Source of the DNA: an uncultured Micrococcus sp.
Lineage (GTDB): Bacteria; Actinomycetota; Actinomycetes; Actinomycetales; Micrococcaceae
Length of the DNA stretch: 11,770 nt
NCBI GenBank assembly: GCA_946222435.1
Contig: CAMIOJ010000037.1
Location: 1 to 11,770 of the forward strand
Reading direction: 5' to 3'
The position numbers and the translations under genes were made by a program. The notes under the pieces are model-generated. The model had not been told where the DNA came from and did no database searches. It was given only the letters and a program-made list of their open reading frames with translations. Of this stretch, positions 1 through 6,108 are shown in pieces. Within the stretch, counting starts at the first letter, position 1. Each line of letters begins with the position of its first letter.

Positions 1-529
1 GGACCAGGAAGTCGCGGGCGCCCTCCGGGGTGGAGCGGGTCAGGGTCGGGGTCTCGACCTCGAGGAATCCCTCGGAGTGCAGCAGCTCGCGGGCGATGCG
101 GTTGGCCTCGGAGCGCAGGGCCATGATCTTGGCCGGCTGCGGGCGGCGCAGGTCCAGGTAGCGGTGGCGCAGGCGGGTCTCCTCGCCGACCTCCACGTGC
201 TCGTCCACCTGGAACGGCAGGGCGGCGGCGCGGTTGAGGACCGTCAGCTCGTCCACGATCAGCTCGACCTCGCCCGAGGGCAGGTTCGGGTTCTCGTTGC
301 CCTCCGGTCGGCGCTCGACGACGCCGGTGACCTTCAGGACCCACTCGTTGCGCAACGGGTCGAAGTCGGCCTCGTCGCGGACGACGATCTGGGCGAAGCC
401 GGAGCGGTCGCGCAGGTCCACGAAGGCCACGCCGCCGTGGTCGCGGCGACGGGCCACCCAGCCGGTGACGGTGACGGTCTGGCCGATGAGCGAGGCATTC
501 AGCTCGCCGAGGGTGTGGGTGCGAAGCAC
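1..529 (-). CDS. aspS: aspartyl-tRNA synthetase, N-terminal part (truncated by window edge)
   Basis: Class II aminoacyl-tRNA synthetase that attaches aspartate to tRNA in the cytoplasm. Only the first 176 residues are in the window; the C-terminal catalytic part lies off the left edge. Residues about 15-100 form the OB-fold anticodon-binding domain (VTGWVARRRDHGG at 21-33, FVDLRDRSGFAQIVVRD at 36-52). The catalytic domain begins at TRLRHRYLDLRRP (118-130), and motif 1 is GFLEVETPTLTRSTPEGARD (154-173). The start is GTG at 529, because a perfect AGGAGG (535-540) lies 5 nt upstream and MLRTHTLGEL matches the usual beginning of the family. His31 in RRRDHGG is the residue associated with non-discriminating bacterial AspRS, which also makes Asp-tRNA(Asn); that is inference. 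The gene is divergent from the permease gene and in the same strand and region as hisS. Identification is secure. Confidence 0.97.
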   Translation of the reverse strand, partial: MLRTHTLGELNASLIGQTVTVTGWVARRRDHGGVAFVDLRDRSGFAQIVVRDEADFDPLRNEWVLKVTGVVERRPEGNENPNLPSGEVELIVDELTVLNRAAALPFQVDEHVEVGEETRLRHRYLDLRRPQPAKIMALRSEANRIARELLHSEGFLEVETPTLTRSTPEGARDFLV

Positions 530-540
530 GGGTTCCTCCT

Positions 541-559
541 CGTCCGGGATCGCCGGACG
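541..559 (-). promoter_or_regulatory. hairpin abutting the aspS ribosome binding site
   Basis: CGTCCGG (541-547) and CCGGACG (553-559) form a perfect 7-bp stem with a 5-nt loop. The stem ends directly at the AGGAGG of aspS (535-540), so the aspS mRNA would carry a stable hairpin stacked against its ribosome binding site. The structure is seen in the sequence. A role in translation or mRNA stability is inference, and GC-rich DNA makes such stems by chance. Confidence 0.4.
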
Positions 560-626
560 TCGTCGCGGGTTCAGGGGCGCGTCACACCGCTGTGATAGGC
601 ATGCAGGCATGGGTGTGACCGCCCCG

Positions 627-632
627 AGTCTA
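627..632 (-). promoter_or_regulatory. putative -10 hexamer TAGACT of the aspS promoter
   Basis: On the minus strand TAGACT fits the actinobacterial -10 pattern TANNNT. It lies about 98 nt upstream of the aspS GTG, in the gap between the divergent aspS and permease genes. No convincing TTGAC-like -35 element is visible 16-19 nt upstream. The same hexamer occurs upstream of hisS and relA, which supports the call. Confidence 0.4.
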
Positions 633-674
633 CCGGCACCCCATCCACCGAACGCACCGAGGGAGAGGACTGCC

Positions 675-1955
675 GTGTCCGGCACCCTGCAGCGCACACT
701 CACCCTGCCCCAGGCGACCGTGATCGGCGTCGGATCGATGGTCGGGGCCGGTGCCTTCACGGCCCTGGGCCTGGCCGCCGCGCTCACCGGAGGCCACGCC
801 GGCGCCCTGTACCTGGCCCTCGGGCTGGCGGCGCTCGTGGCGGTCTGCAACGCCCTGTCCACCGCGCAGCTGGCCACCGTGTACCCGGCCTCGGGCGGCA
901 CGTACGTCTACGGCCGCGAGCAGCTGGGGCCGTGGCCGGGCTTCCTGGCCGGCTGGGGCTTCGTCACCGGCAAGACGGCCTCCGTGGCCGCCATGGCGGC
1001 CACCGTGGGCCTCTATGTCTTTCCCGACGACGGCCTGCTCGCCCGGATCGTGGGCGTCGCCGCCGTCGTGGTGCTCACCGTGGTGGCCGTGCTGGGTGCG
1101 ACCCGCACCGTCCAGGTCACGGTGGTGATCCTGATCCCGGTCCTCGCGGTCCTGGCCCTGGCCGTGGTGGCCGGGCTCGCCCTCGGCGACGGCGGTGCCG
1201 CGACCGGAGGCACGGAGGCGCTCGGGGATCCGTCCGCGCTGGGCGTGCTCATGGCCGCGGGTCTGCTGTTCTTCTCCTTCGCCGGCTACGCGCGCGTGGC
1301 CACCATGGGCGAGGAGGTCATCGACCCGCGCCGCTCCATCCCCCGGGCGGTGCTGGGCGCCCTGGCGTTCACGGTGGTGCTCTACGTGCTGCTGGCCGCC
1401 GGTCTGCTCGGTGCCCTGGGCGGGAGCGGGCTGGCACTGTCCCAGGCCCCGGTGCGCGCGGCGCTGGAGGCCACGCTCGGCACCGGATGGGGCTGGGCGG
1501 CCCTGGTGGCCGCCGCCCTGGCGTGCGTGGGCGCCATGCTGAACCTGCTGACCGGCATCTCCCGGACCGCCCTGGCCATGGCCCGAGAGGGCGACCTGCC
1601 CCGCCCGCTGGCGACGGTCGGCGGCCCGGCGCAGACTCCCTGGATCGGCCAGACGGTGGTGGGCGCGGCGGTGATCCTGCTGGTGCTGGCCACAGACATC
1701 CTCACGGTGGTGGGCTTCAGCTCCTTCGGCGTGCTCGTGTACTACGCCGTGGCGAACCTGTCCGCCCTGACGCTCACCGGCGCCCGGCCGCTGCGCGTGC
1801 CGCGTGCGGTGAACGTCCTGGGCCTGGTGCTGTGCCTGGTGCTGGCCTTCACCCTGCCGCCGATGTCCGTGCTGGCCATGCTCGGCGTGTTCCTCGTGGG
1901 TGCCGGCGGACGCGCGTTCGTGCGCGCCAAGGGCGACTACCGGGCCGGACGCTGA
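675..1955 (+). CDS. APC-superfamily amino-acid permease
   Basis: A 426-residue integral membrane protein with about 12 hydrophobic segments, the normal size for amino acid-polyamine-organocation permeases that take up or exchange amino acids using ion gradients. TM1 carries the broken-helix glycine motif GVGSMVGAGAF (18-28), matching the family pattern GxxxGxGIF. The TM6 region reads FSFAGYARVATMGEEVIDP (200-218) followed by RRSIPRA, and after TM8 comes SRTALAMAREGDLPRPLA (296-313); both are hallmark stretches. The GTG at 675 is preferred because AGAGGA (664-669) lies 5 nt upstream. An in-frame ATG at 609 would add 22 Pro-rich residues without a good ribosome binding site. The gene stands alone on the plus strand and converges on hisS with only 13 bp between stops. 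Its substrate cannot be read from the sequence; a cationic amino acid or polyamine exchanger is possible. Family call secure, substrate unknown. Confidence 0.9.
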   Translation: MSGTLQRTLTLPQATVIGVGSMVGAGAFTALGLAAALTGGHAGALYLALGLAALVAVCNALSTAQLATVYPASGGTYVYGREQLGPWPGFLAGWGFVTGKTASVAAMAATVGLYVFPDDGLLARIVGVAAVVVLTVVAVLGATRTVQVTVVILIPVLAVLALAVVAGLALGDGGAATGGTEALGDPSALGVLMAAGLLFFSFAGYARVATMGEEVIDPRRSIPRAVLGALAFTVVLYVLLAAGLLGALGGSGLALSQAPVRAALEATLGTGWGWAALVAAALACVGAMLNLLTGISRTALAMAREGDLPRPLATVGGPAQTPWIGQTVVGAAVILLVLATDILTVVGFSSFGVLVYYAVANLSALTLTGARPLRVPRAVNVLGLVLCLVLAFTLPPMSVLAMLGVFLVGAGGRAFVRAKGDYRAGR

Positions 1956-1956
1956 C

Positions 1957-1979
1957 CCGGCGGCCGGCTCAGCGGCCGG
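1957..1979. terminator. GC-rich imperfect dyad between convergent permease and hisS genes
   Basis: CCGGC (1957-1961) and GCCGG (1975-1979) pair, and CGGCCG occurs twice (1961-1966 and 1973-1978). This allows alternative stems across the 13-bp gap and the hisS stop codon. The position between two converging genes suits a bidirectional terminator, but there is no T-run and the stem is short, so confidence is low. Confidence 0.3.
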
Positions 1980-3339
1980 TGCGGTCCTCGATCTGCGGGA
2001 CGAGGTCCTCGGCCGGCGGCATCCACGTCTGCGGGTCGGCGGGCACCTGGTCGCCGGAACGGATGTCCTTGACCTCGTGGCCGGACTCCCCCGCACCCAG
2101 GAACCAGACGAACGGGATGCCGCGGCGGTCCGCGTACTTGATCTGCTTGCCGAACTTCTCCGCGGTGACGGCCACCTCGGCGGCGACGCCGCGCTCGCGC
2201 AGCACCCCGGCCACGTCCTGGGCGGCCGACCAGTCCTCGTCCGCGGTCAGGGCCACGTAGACCACGGTGGGCACGGCGCGCGAGGCGACGGCCATCTTCT
2301 GGGAGAGCATGCGCATCACCAGACGGGTGACGCCGATGGACAGGCCGACGCCCGGGAAGGTCCGGTTCCCCTTGGAGGCCAGGGCGTCGTAGCGTCCGCC
2401 CGAGCAGATCGAGCCGAGCTGCTCGTGGCCCACCAGCACGGTCTCGTACACGGTGCCGGTGTAGTAGTCGAGGCCGCGGGCGATGGAGAGGTCAGCGACG
2501 GCCCGGCCCGGGGCGCGGCGGTGCATCGTGCCGATGACCTCCTCGAGCTCGGTGAGCCCCTCCTCCATCAGATCGTCCTGGACGCCCAGCGCCCGGACCT
2601 GCTCCACGAAGGAGGTGTCCTCGGTGCGGATCGCCGCCAGGGCTAGGGCCTTCTGCGCCTGGTCGGCGCTCGCGCCGAGCTCCTCCTGGAGCAGGCGGGA
2701 GACCTCCTCGGCGCCGATCTTCTCGAGCTTGTCGATGTTCCGCAGCACGCCGGCGGTGTCCGTCAGGCCGATGCCGCGGTAGAAGCCCTCGGCGAGCTTG
2801 CGGTTGTTGATGCGGATGAGGAAGTCGCCGATCGGCAGGGCCCCGAGGGCCTCGGCCATCACGAGGGCCACGTCCACGTCGTAGCGCGGTGACAGCTGGC
2901 CATCGCCGACGATGTCGATGTCCGCCTGGGTGAACTCGCGGGCACGCCCCTCCTGCGGGCGTTCGCCGCGCCAGACCTTCTGCATCTGGAAGCGGCGGAA
3001 CGGGAAGGCGAGGTGGCCGGCGTTCTCCACCACATAGCGGGCGAAGGGGACGGTGAGGTCGAAGTGCAGGGCCAGGCGCTTGGGGTCGTCCGGGGCCTTC
3101 GCGGCGCGCACGCCCTCGGCCACCTCCTGGTCCTCGGCCAGACGGGAGACGGCGTAGACCTCCTTGTCCACCTCGCCCTTGCGCAGCAGCTGGCCCAGGG
3201 TCTCCACGGCGCGGGTCTCGATCCCGGCGAACCCGTGCAGCTCGAAGGTCCGGCGCAGCGTGTCCAGCACATGCTGCTCGACGAGGCGCTCGGCGGGGAG
3301 CCACTCGTGGAAGCCGGACAGGGAGGACTTGCGGGCCAT
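1969..3339 (-). CDS. hisS: histidyl-tRNA synthetase
   Basis: Class II synthetase that charges tRNA(His) in the cytoplasm, 456 residues, slightly longer than the ~420 of E. coli. The order of motifs is complete: DLTVPFARYV (94-103), motif 2 with MQKVWRGERPQEGRAREF (119-136), the histidine-specific ARGLDYYTG (287-295) and GGRYDAL (314-320), and motif 3 GVGLSIGVTRL (330-340). The C-terminal anticodon-binding domain starts at about residue 355 (PTVVYVAL). The ATG at 3339 is chosen because GAAGGA (3345-3350) lies 5 nt upstream and MARKSSLSGFHEWLPAE is the natural N-terminus. The reading frame stays open upstream to 3492, but that extra part is Arg/Pro-rich and looks non-coding. The gene is divergent from the DUF349 gene across a 192-bp region. 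All catalytic residues I can check are present. Confidence 0.98.
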   Translation of the reverse strand: MARKSSLSGFHEWLPAERLVEQHVLDTLRRTFELHGFAGIETRAVETLGQLLRKGEVDKEVYAVSRLAEDQEVAEGVRAAKAPDDPKRLALHFDLTVPFARYVVENAGHLAFPFRRFQMQKVWRGERPQEGRAREFTQADIDIVGDGQLSPRYDVDVALVMAEALGALPIGDFLIRINNRKLAEGFYRGIGLTDTAGVLRNIDKLEKIGAEEVSRLLQEELGASADQAQKALALAAIRTEDTSFVEQVRALGVQDDLMEEGLTELEEVIGTMHRRAPGRAVADLSIARGLDYYTGTVYETVLVGHEQLGSICSGGRYDALASKGNRTFPGVGLSIGVTRLVMRMLSQKMAVASRAVPTVVYVALTADEDWSAAQDVAGVLRERGVAAEVAVTAEKFGKQIKYADRRGIPFVWFLGAGESGHEVKDIRSGDQVPADPQTWMPPAEDLVPQIEDRTGR

Positions 3340-3392
3340 GGGGTTCCTTCGTCTCGGGGCGGGACCGTCGCGTGGACGGGGCTGACCCGCAC

Positions 3393-3398
3393 AGTCTA
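3393..3398 (-). promoter_or_regulatory. putative -10 hexamer TAGACT of the hisS promoter
   Basis: TAGACT on the minus strand lies 54 nt upstream of the hisS ATG and would give a leader of about 45 nt. A 5-bp arm CCCGC (3386-3390) / GCGGG (3403-3407) flanks it. No good -35 box is visible. The identical hexamer precedes aspS and relA. Confidence 0.4.
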
Positions 3399-3447
3399 GG
3401 CGGCGGGACGCGCCGGGACCGGTGGCGCGCGGGCGCGCGTTCGCGGC

Positions 3448-3453
3448 TAGGCT
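3448..3453 (+). promoter_or_regulatory. putative -10 hexamer TAGGCT of the DUF349 gene
   Basis: TAGGCT fits the TANNNT -10 pattern on the plus strand, 79 nt before the GTG at 3532. The region upstream is alternating GC (3424-3440) with no TTGAC-like -35 box. If used, transcription would start near 3460, at the beginning of the structured leader. Confidence 0.3.
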
Positions 3454-3463
3454 TGGCCTGTTC

Positions 3464-3508
3464 GTGTCCATCCCGACCCGCCTTGGACACACGCGCGTGC
3501 GAGGCGGG
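3464..3508 (+). promoter_or_regulatory. structured leader of the DUF349 gene with two mutually exclusive stems
   Basis: Stem A pairs GTGTCCA (3464-3470) with TGGACAC (3484-3490), 7 perfect pairs with a 13-nt loop. Stem B pairs CCCGCCTTG (3477-3485) with CGAGGCGGG (3500-3508), 8 Watson-Crick pairs and one wobble, enclosing the perfect palindrome CACGCGCGTG (3490-3499). The stems share 3484-3485, and stem B uses the loop of stem A, so they cannot coexist. The ribosome binding site AGGGAGAG (3516-3523) lies 7 nt after stem B. Alternatively stem A is a protein-binding operator. The function is inferred. Confidence 0.35.
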
Positions 3509-3531
3509 CCCGTTCAGGGAGAGTTCCAGCG

Positions 3532-5181
3532 GTGACCACTGAGAATCAGCAGTCCGACGACCAGCAGCCGACCACCGACGCCGCCGAGGTGCGCGTCGAG
3601 GGTGCCGAGACCGCAGAGTCCGTCCAGTCTCCGGCAGAGCAGGCCGCCACCGAACCGACGGAGGCCCCCGACGCCGCCGTGCCGACTGAAGCCGAACGCG
3701 CCACCGAGTCCACGAAGGCCGCCGAGGTCGAGCAGACCGGTTCCGAGACATCCGCGCAGGACGCCGACGCCGAGGGGTCCGTGCAGACCGCGGAGTCGGA
3801 GAAGGCCGAGGCCAAGCCCGCCGCGCCGTCCCCGGCGGCGGTGAAGCCCGGCACGCCCCTCACCCCTGCCGCGGCCGCCCCGGCGCAGGCCAAGCCGGCC
3901 GCCGTCGCCCCGGCCGTGGAGCCGACCGATCCCGCCCTCGCCGCACAGTTCGCGCGGGTCTCCGAGGACGGCCACGTGATCCTGCTGGACGGCGCCGAGG
4001 AGCACACGGTGGGGCAGGTGCCGGACGCCTCCGCCGAGGAGGCCGTGGCGTACTTCGTGCGCAAGTACGACGACGTCCGTGCGCAGATGGCCCTGTTCGA
4101 GCAGCGCATCGCCGCCGGTGCGCCGTCGTCGGAGCTGCAGAAGGCCCTGGACCAGATGACCGCCACGGTGACCGAGCGCCAGATGGTCGGGGACATGGCC
4201 GCGCTGCGCACCCGCCTGGCCGCCCTGGAGACCCTGCTGGGCGACTACCGCACCGCCGAGGCGGAGGCCCGTCAGGCCGCCCAGGCCGAGCAGCTCGCCG
4301 CCCGTGAGGCGATCGTCGCCGAGGCCGAGGAGTTCGCCGCCACCCCGGCCGAGCGCATGCCGTGGAAGAAGGCCTCCAAGCGCATGGCCGAGCTCTTCGA
4401 CGAGTGGAAGGCGGCCCAGAAGGCCGGTCCCCGCCTGTCCAAGTCGGTCGAGGACGGCCTGTGGAAGCGCTTCCGCGGTGCCCGCACGCAGTTCGACAAG
4501 ACCCGCCGGGCCCACTTCTCCAAGCTGGACGCCAAGTCCGCGGAGGCCAAGCAGGTCAAGGAGCGGCTGATCGCCCGTGCGGAGGAGCTGTCCTCCTCCA
4601 CGGACTGGGGCGTGACCGCAGGCAAGTACCGTGACCTGATGGCCGAGTGGAAGGCCGCCCCGCGGGCGTCCCGCAAGGAGGACGACGCGCTGTGGGCACG
4701 CTTCCGTGCCGCGCAGGACGTGTTCTTCAGCGCGCGCAAGCGGGTCAACGCGGAGATCGACCGCGAGTACGGCGCCAACCTGAAGGTCAAGGAGCAGATC
4801 CTCGCCGACGGGAAGAAGCTCCTCCCGTTCAAGGACGTGAAGGCCGGCCGGGCCGCCCTCAACGAGCTCCGCGGCCGTTGGGAGGAAGCCGGGCGGGTTC
4901 CGCGCGGCGACGTGCGCCGCATGGAGTCCGGGTTCCGCGAGCTCGAGGACGCGCTCAAGCAGGCCGAGAACGAGCACTGGCGTCGCACCGACCCGGAGAC
5001 CAAGGCCCGCACCAACTCCGCGCTGACCCAGCTCGAGGAGACCATCGCCGGCCTCGAGGCCGACTTGGAGAAGGCCAAGTCGGCCGGCGACGAGAAGAAG
5101 ATCGCCCAGGCCCAGGAGGCCCTCGACGCCCGCCTTCAGTGGAAGAAGGCCCTCGAGGCCTCTGCCGCGGACCTGGCCTGA
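3532..5181 (+). CDS. DUF349 domain protein with a disordered N-terminal tail
   Basis: A predicted soluble 549-residue protein of unknown biochemical role. Residues 1-135 are an Ala/Glu/Pro/Thr-rich, low-complexity and probably disordered tail. Residues 136-275 contain a short beta-type stretch (FARVSEDGHVILLDG) followed by long charged helices likely to be coiled coil. Three DUF349 repeats then follow at about 278-335 (WKKASKRMAELFDEWKAA), 357-410 (KYRDLMAEWKAAP) and 433-485 (ALNELRGRWEEAGRVPRGD). Each shows the spaced Trp pattern and a following W/F-F-R segment, as in DDALWARFRAAQDVFF. A final coiled coil runs from about 495 to the end. The GTG at 3532 has AGGGAGAG 8 nt upstream. There is no signal peptide or membrane helix. 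The gene is transcribed away from hisS and ends in strong hairpins. Family assignment is secure; function is not known to me. Confidence 0.92.
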   Translation: MTTENQQSDDQQPTTDAAEVRVEGAETAESVQSPAEQAATEPTEAPDAAVPTEAERATESTKAAEVEQTGSETSAQDADAEGSVQTAESEKAEAKPAAPSPAAVKPGTPLTPAAAAPAQAKPAAVAPAVEPTDPALAAQFARVSEDGHVILLDGAEEHTVGQVPDASAEEAVAYFVRKYDDVRAQMALFEQRIAAGAPSSELQKALDQMTATVTERQMVGDMAALRTRLAALETLLGDYRTAEAEARQAAQAEQLAAREAIVAEAEEFAATPAERMPWKKASKRMAELFDEWKAAQKAGPRLSKSVEDGLWKRFRGARTQFDKTRRAHFSKLDAKSAEAKQVKERLIARAEELSSSTDWGVTAGKYRDLMAEWKAAPRASRKEDDALWARFRAAQDVFFSARKRVNAEIDREYGANLKVKEQILADGKKLLPFKDVKAGRAALNELRGRWEEAGRVPRGDVRRMESGFRELEDALKQAENEHWRRTDPETKARTNSALTQLEETIAGLEADLEKAKSAGDEKKIAQAQEALDARLQWKKALEASAADLA

Positions 5182-5204
5182 CGGCCACCGGCCTGATCAT
5201 CACC

Positions 5205-5223
5205 CGACGCCGGCACGGCGTCG
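5205..5223 (+). terminator. first of two tandem hairpins after the DUF349 gene
   Basis: CGACGCCG (5205-5212) pairs with CGGCGTCG (5216-5223): 8 perfect pairs and a 3-nt loop, 24 nt after the TGA at 5179-5181. No long T-run follows. It lies 5 nt before a much larger hairpin, so the pair probably acts as a double terminator. Confidence 0.5.
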
Positions 5224-5228
5224 TCTCC

Positions 5229-5271
5229 ACGCCACGGGCGGTCCGGCACTGTGCCGGGCCGCCCGTGGCGT
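5229..5271 (+). terminator. very strong 21-bp-stem hairpin, main terminator of the DUF349 gene
   Basis: Arms 5229-5249 and 5251-5271 are complementary at all 21 positions, with one G-U wobble (5242/5258). The innermost pairs must open to form the turn. The core reads CCACGGGCGGTCCGGCAC against GTGCCGGGCCGCCCGTGG. It lies between two same-direction genes, which fits an actinobacterial terminator without a U-tract. The short TCTCTG after the right arm is the only T-containing tail. Confidence 0.7.
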
Positions 5272-5334
5272 CTCTGCGGGCGTCCCCGCCGGGGCCGTCG
5301 GCGTCTCCGCGGGCATCCGTGCGCCGGGGACGTC
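5267..5334. repeat. imperfect tandem duplication of about 33-35 bp
   Basis: GGCGTCTCTGCGGGCGTCC (5267-5285) recurs as GGCGTCTCCGCGGGCATCC (5300-5318), 2 mismatches in 19. The following CCGCCGGGGCCGTC (5286-5299) recurs as GCGCCGGGGACGTC (5321-5334), with 2 more mismatches and a 2-nt insertion. The repeat begins inside the right arm of the terminator and ends 54 nt before the next start codon. It could be a duplicated operator for the AbiEi-like gene or a replication-slippage relic. Confidence 0.5.
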
Positions 5335-5338
5335 CGTG

Positions 5339-5347
5339 TTGTCCACA
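5339..5347 (+). promoter_or_regulatory. single DnaA-box-like site TTGTCCACA
   Basis: TTGTCCACA is an exact match to the GC-rich actinobacterial DnaA box as known from Streptomyces. Only one copy is evident in this gap, 41 nt upstream of the ATG at 5389, and there is no AT-rich unwinding region, so this is not an origin. It may be an isolated DnaA site or a chance match. Confidence 0.4.
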
Positions 5348-5388
5348 GGGCTCTCCGGGCAGGGCCGTCCGTCGCGCAGGATGGGTCC

Positions 5389-6027
5389 ATGGCCTCTCCC
5401 CCGCTCGGCTCCCCCTCGCCCGTGTCACCGGCCCTTTCCGCAGAGCCGGGACAGGGGCGTCCCGAGGTGTGGGCGGCGGGCCCCGAGTTCGCGGACGCCG
5501 AGCTGCAGGCGTTGGTCTCGGCCGGCGCCCTGCACCACCTGATCGGGCGGGTGTACACCCCGGCGGACCGGCCGGTGGACGCGCGCGCCAGAGCGGAGGC
5601 GCTGTGGCTGGTGGCCGGCCCCCTGCTCACCGCGGGCTGGACGGCGATGGGCCTGACCGCCGCCTGGGTGCACGCCGGAGGACCGCTGCCGCGCACGCTG
5701 CACATCGCCGTCGCCCACTACCACCGGCCGCCGCCGGCCCGGGATCACGGTCCGGGCTGGACGTTCACACAGGCGGACGTGGCCGCCGTCGGGGATGCCC
5801 CGGCCACGGCAGAGGAGGACGTGGCGCGGATCGGCCCGGTGCGGGTGACCGGGGTGGGTCGCACGGTGGAGGACCTCCTGCTCGCGGACGGGGCACAGGA
5901 GGGACGCGCCGCGGCCCGGCTGATCGCGCGGTTCGGGGCGGACGGGCTGGCCGAGCGCCTCGCTCCTCCGCGGCGCCGCCCCGGGATCGTCCGGGCACGA
6001 CGGCGGCTCGCGGAGCTGCTGAGCTGA
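5389..6027 (+). CDS. hypothetical protein resembling AbiEi-type antitoxins
   Basis: A 212-residue predicted soluble protein. It resembles the actinobacterial relatives of AbiEi (type IV antitoxin) in three ordered blocks. The first is a short N-terminal helix-turn-wing stretch, ELQALVSAGALHHLIGRVYT (38-57), like the family's RLxRGVY segment. The second is WTAMGLTAAWVHAGG (84-98) followed by LPRTLHIAV, like the SGxTAAxLHG...P..LHLTV block. The third is VTGVGRTVEDLLL (153-165), like VTxxxRTLxDLA. The rest is Pro/Arg-rich. The ATG at 5389 has a modest AGG (5378-5380) upstream; the frame is open from 5251, but that part overlaps the terminator hairpin and looks non-coding. No toxin gene of the AbiEii nucleotidyltransferase type is adjacent: upstream is DUF349 and downstream is the convergent relA. 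It may be a stand-alone DNA-binding protein. Homology is judged by eye; function unknown. Confidence 0.6.
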   Translation: MASPPLGSPSPVSPALSAEPGQGRPEVWAAGPEFADAELQALVSAGALHHLIGRVYTPADRPVDARARAEALWLVAGPLLTAGWTAMGLTAAWVHAGGPLPRTLHIAVAHYHRPPPARDHGPGWTFTQADVAAVGDAPATAEEDVARIGPVRVTGVGRTVEDLLLADGAQEGRAAARLIARFGADGLAERLAPPRRRPGIVRARRRLAELLS

Positions 6028-6041
6028 GGCGGGGCCGGTGG

Positions 6042-6082
6042 CCGGGGCTCGACGTCTCGGCGTGACCCCCGCCGGGCCCCGG
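6042..6082. terminator. imperfect dyad between the AbiEi-like gene and relA, candidate bidirectional terminator
   Basis: CCGGGGCTCGACG (6042-6054) faces CGCCGGGCCCCGG (6070-6082). In RNA copied from the plus strand there are 11 Watson-Crick pairs, one wobble and one mismatch, with a 15-nt loop. It is centred in the 81-bp gap between two converging genes. There is no T-run on either side. Confidence 0.45.
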
Positions 6083-6108
6083 GCGTGCCCCTGTGCCGCC
6101 GTGGCGCC

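Noticed and set aside
582..595. TCACA-N4-TGTGA inverted repeat between aspS and the permease, considered as a Crp-type site
   Set aside because: The half-sites are in the opposite order to the Crp consensus TGTGA-N6-TCACA, and arms are only 5 bp.
609..674. Upstream in-frame ATG for the permease
   Set aside because: It would add a Pro-rich stretch before the normal family N-terminus and has no ribosome binding site, whereas GTG 675 has AGAGGA at 5 nt.
530..674. Possible T-box or other riboswitch before aspS
   Set aside because: I see no T-box sequence or specifier-loop architecture, only the short 541-559 stem.
630..2096. 488-residue open frame on the minus strand opposite the permease gene
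   Set aside because: Its translation is Gly/His/Arg/Gln-rich with no recognisable motif, and it lies antisense to a clear permease; long shadow frames are expected in such GC-rich DNA.
3421..3445. Alternating GC run (GCGCGCGGGCGCGCG) as possible Z-DNA or origin-like element
   Set aside because: Common in DNA of this composition and without accompanying AT-rich or iteron structure.
3514..4977. 487-residue open frame antisense to the DUF349 gene
   Set aside because: Leu/Gly/Arg low-complexity translation without family motifs; the plus-strand frame has the DUF349 repeats and a ribosome binding site.
5251..5388. N-terminal extension of the AbiEi-like protein
   Set aside because: The frame runs through the terminator hairpin and tandem repeat and encodes Arg/Gly-rich sequence; ATG 5389 is more plausible.
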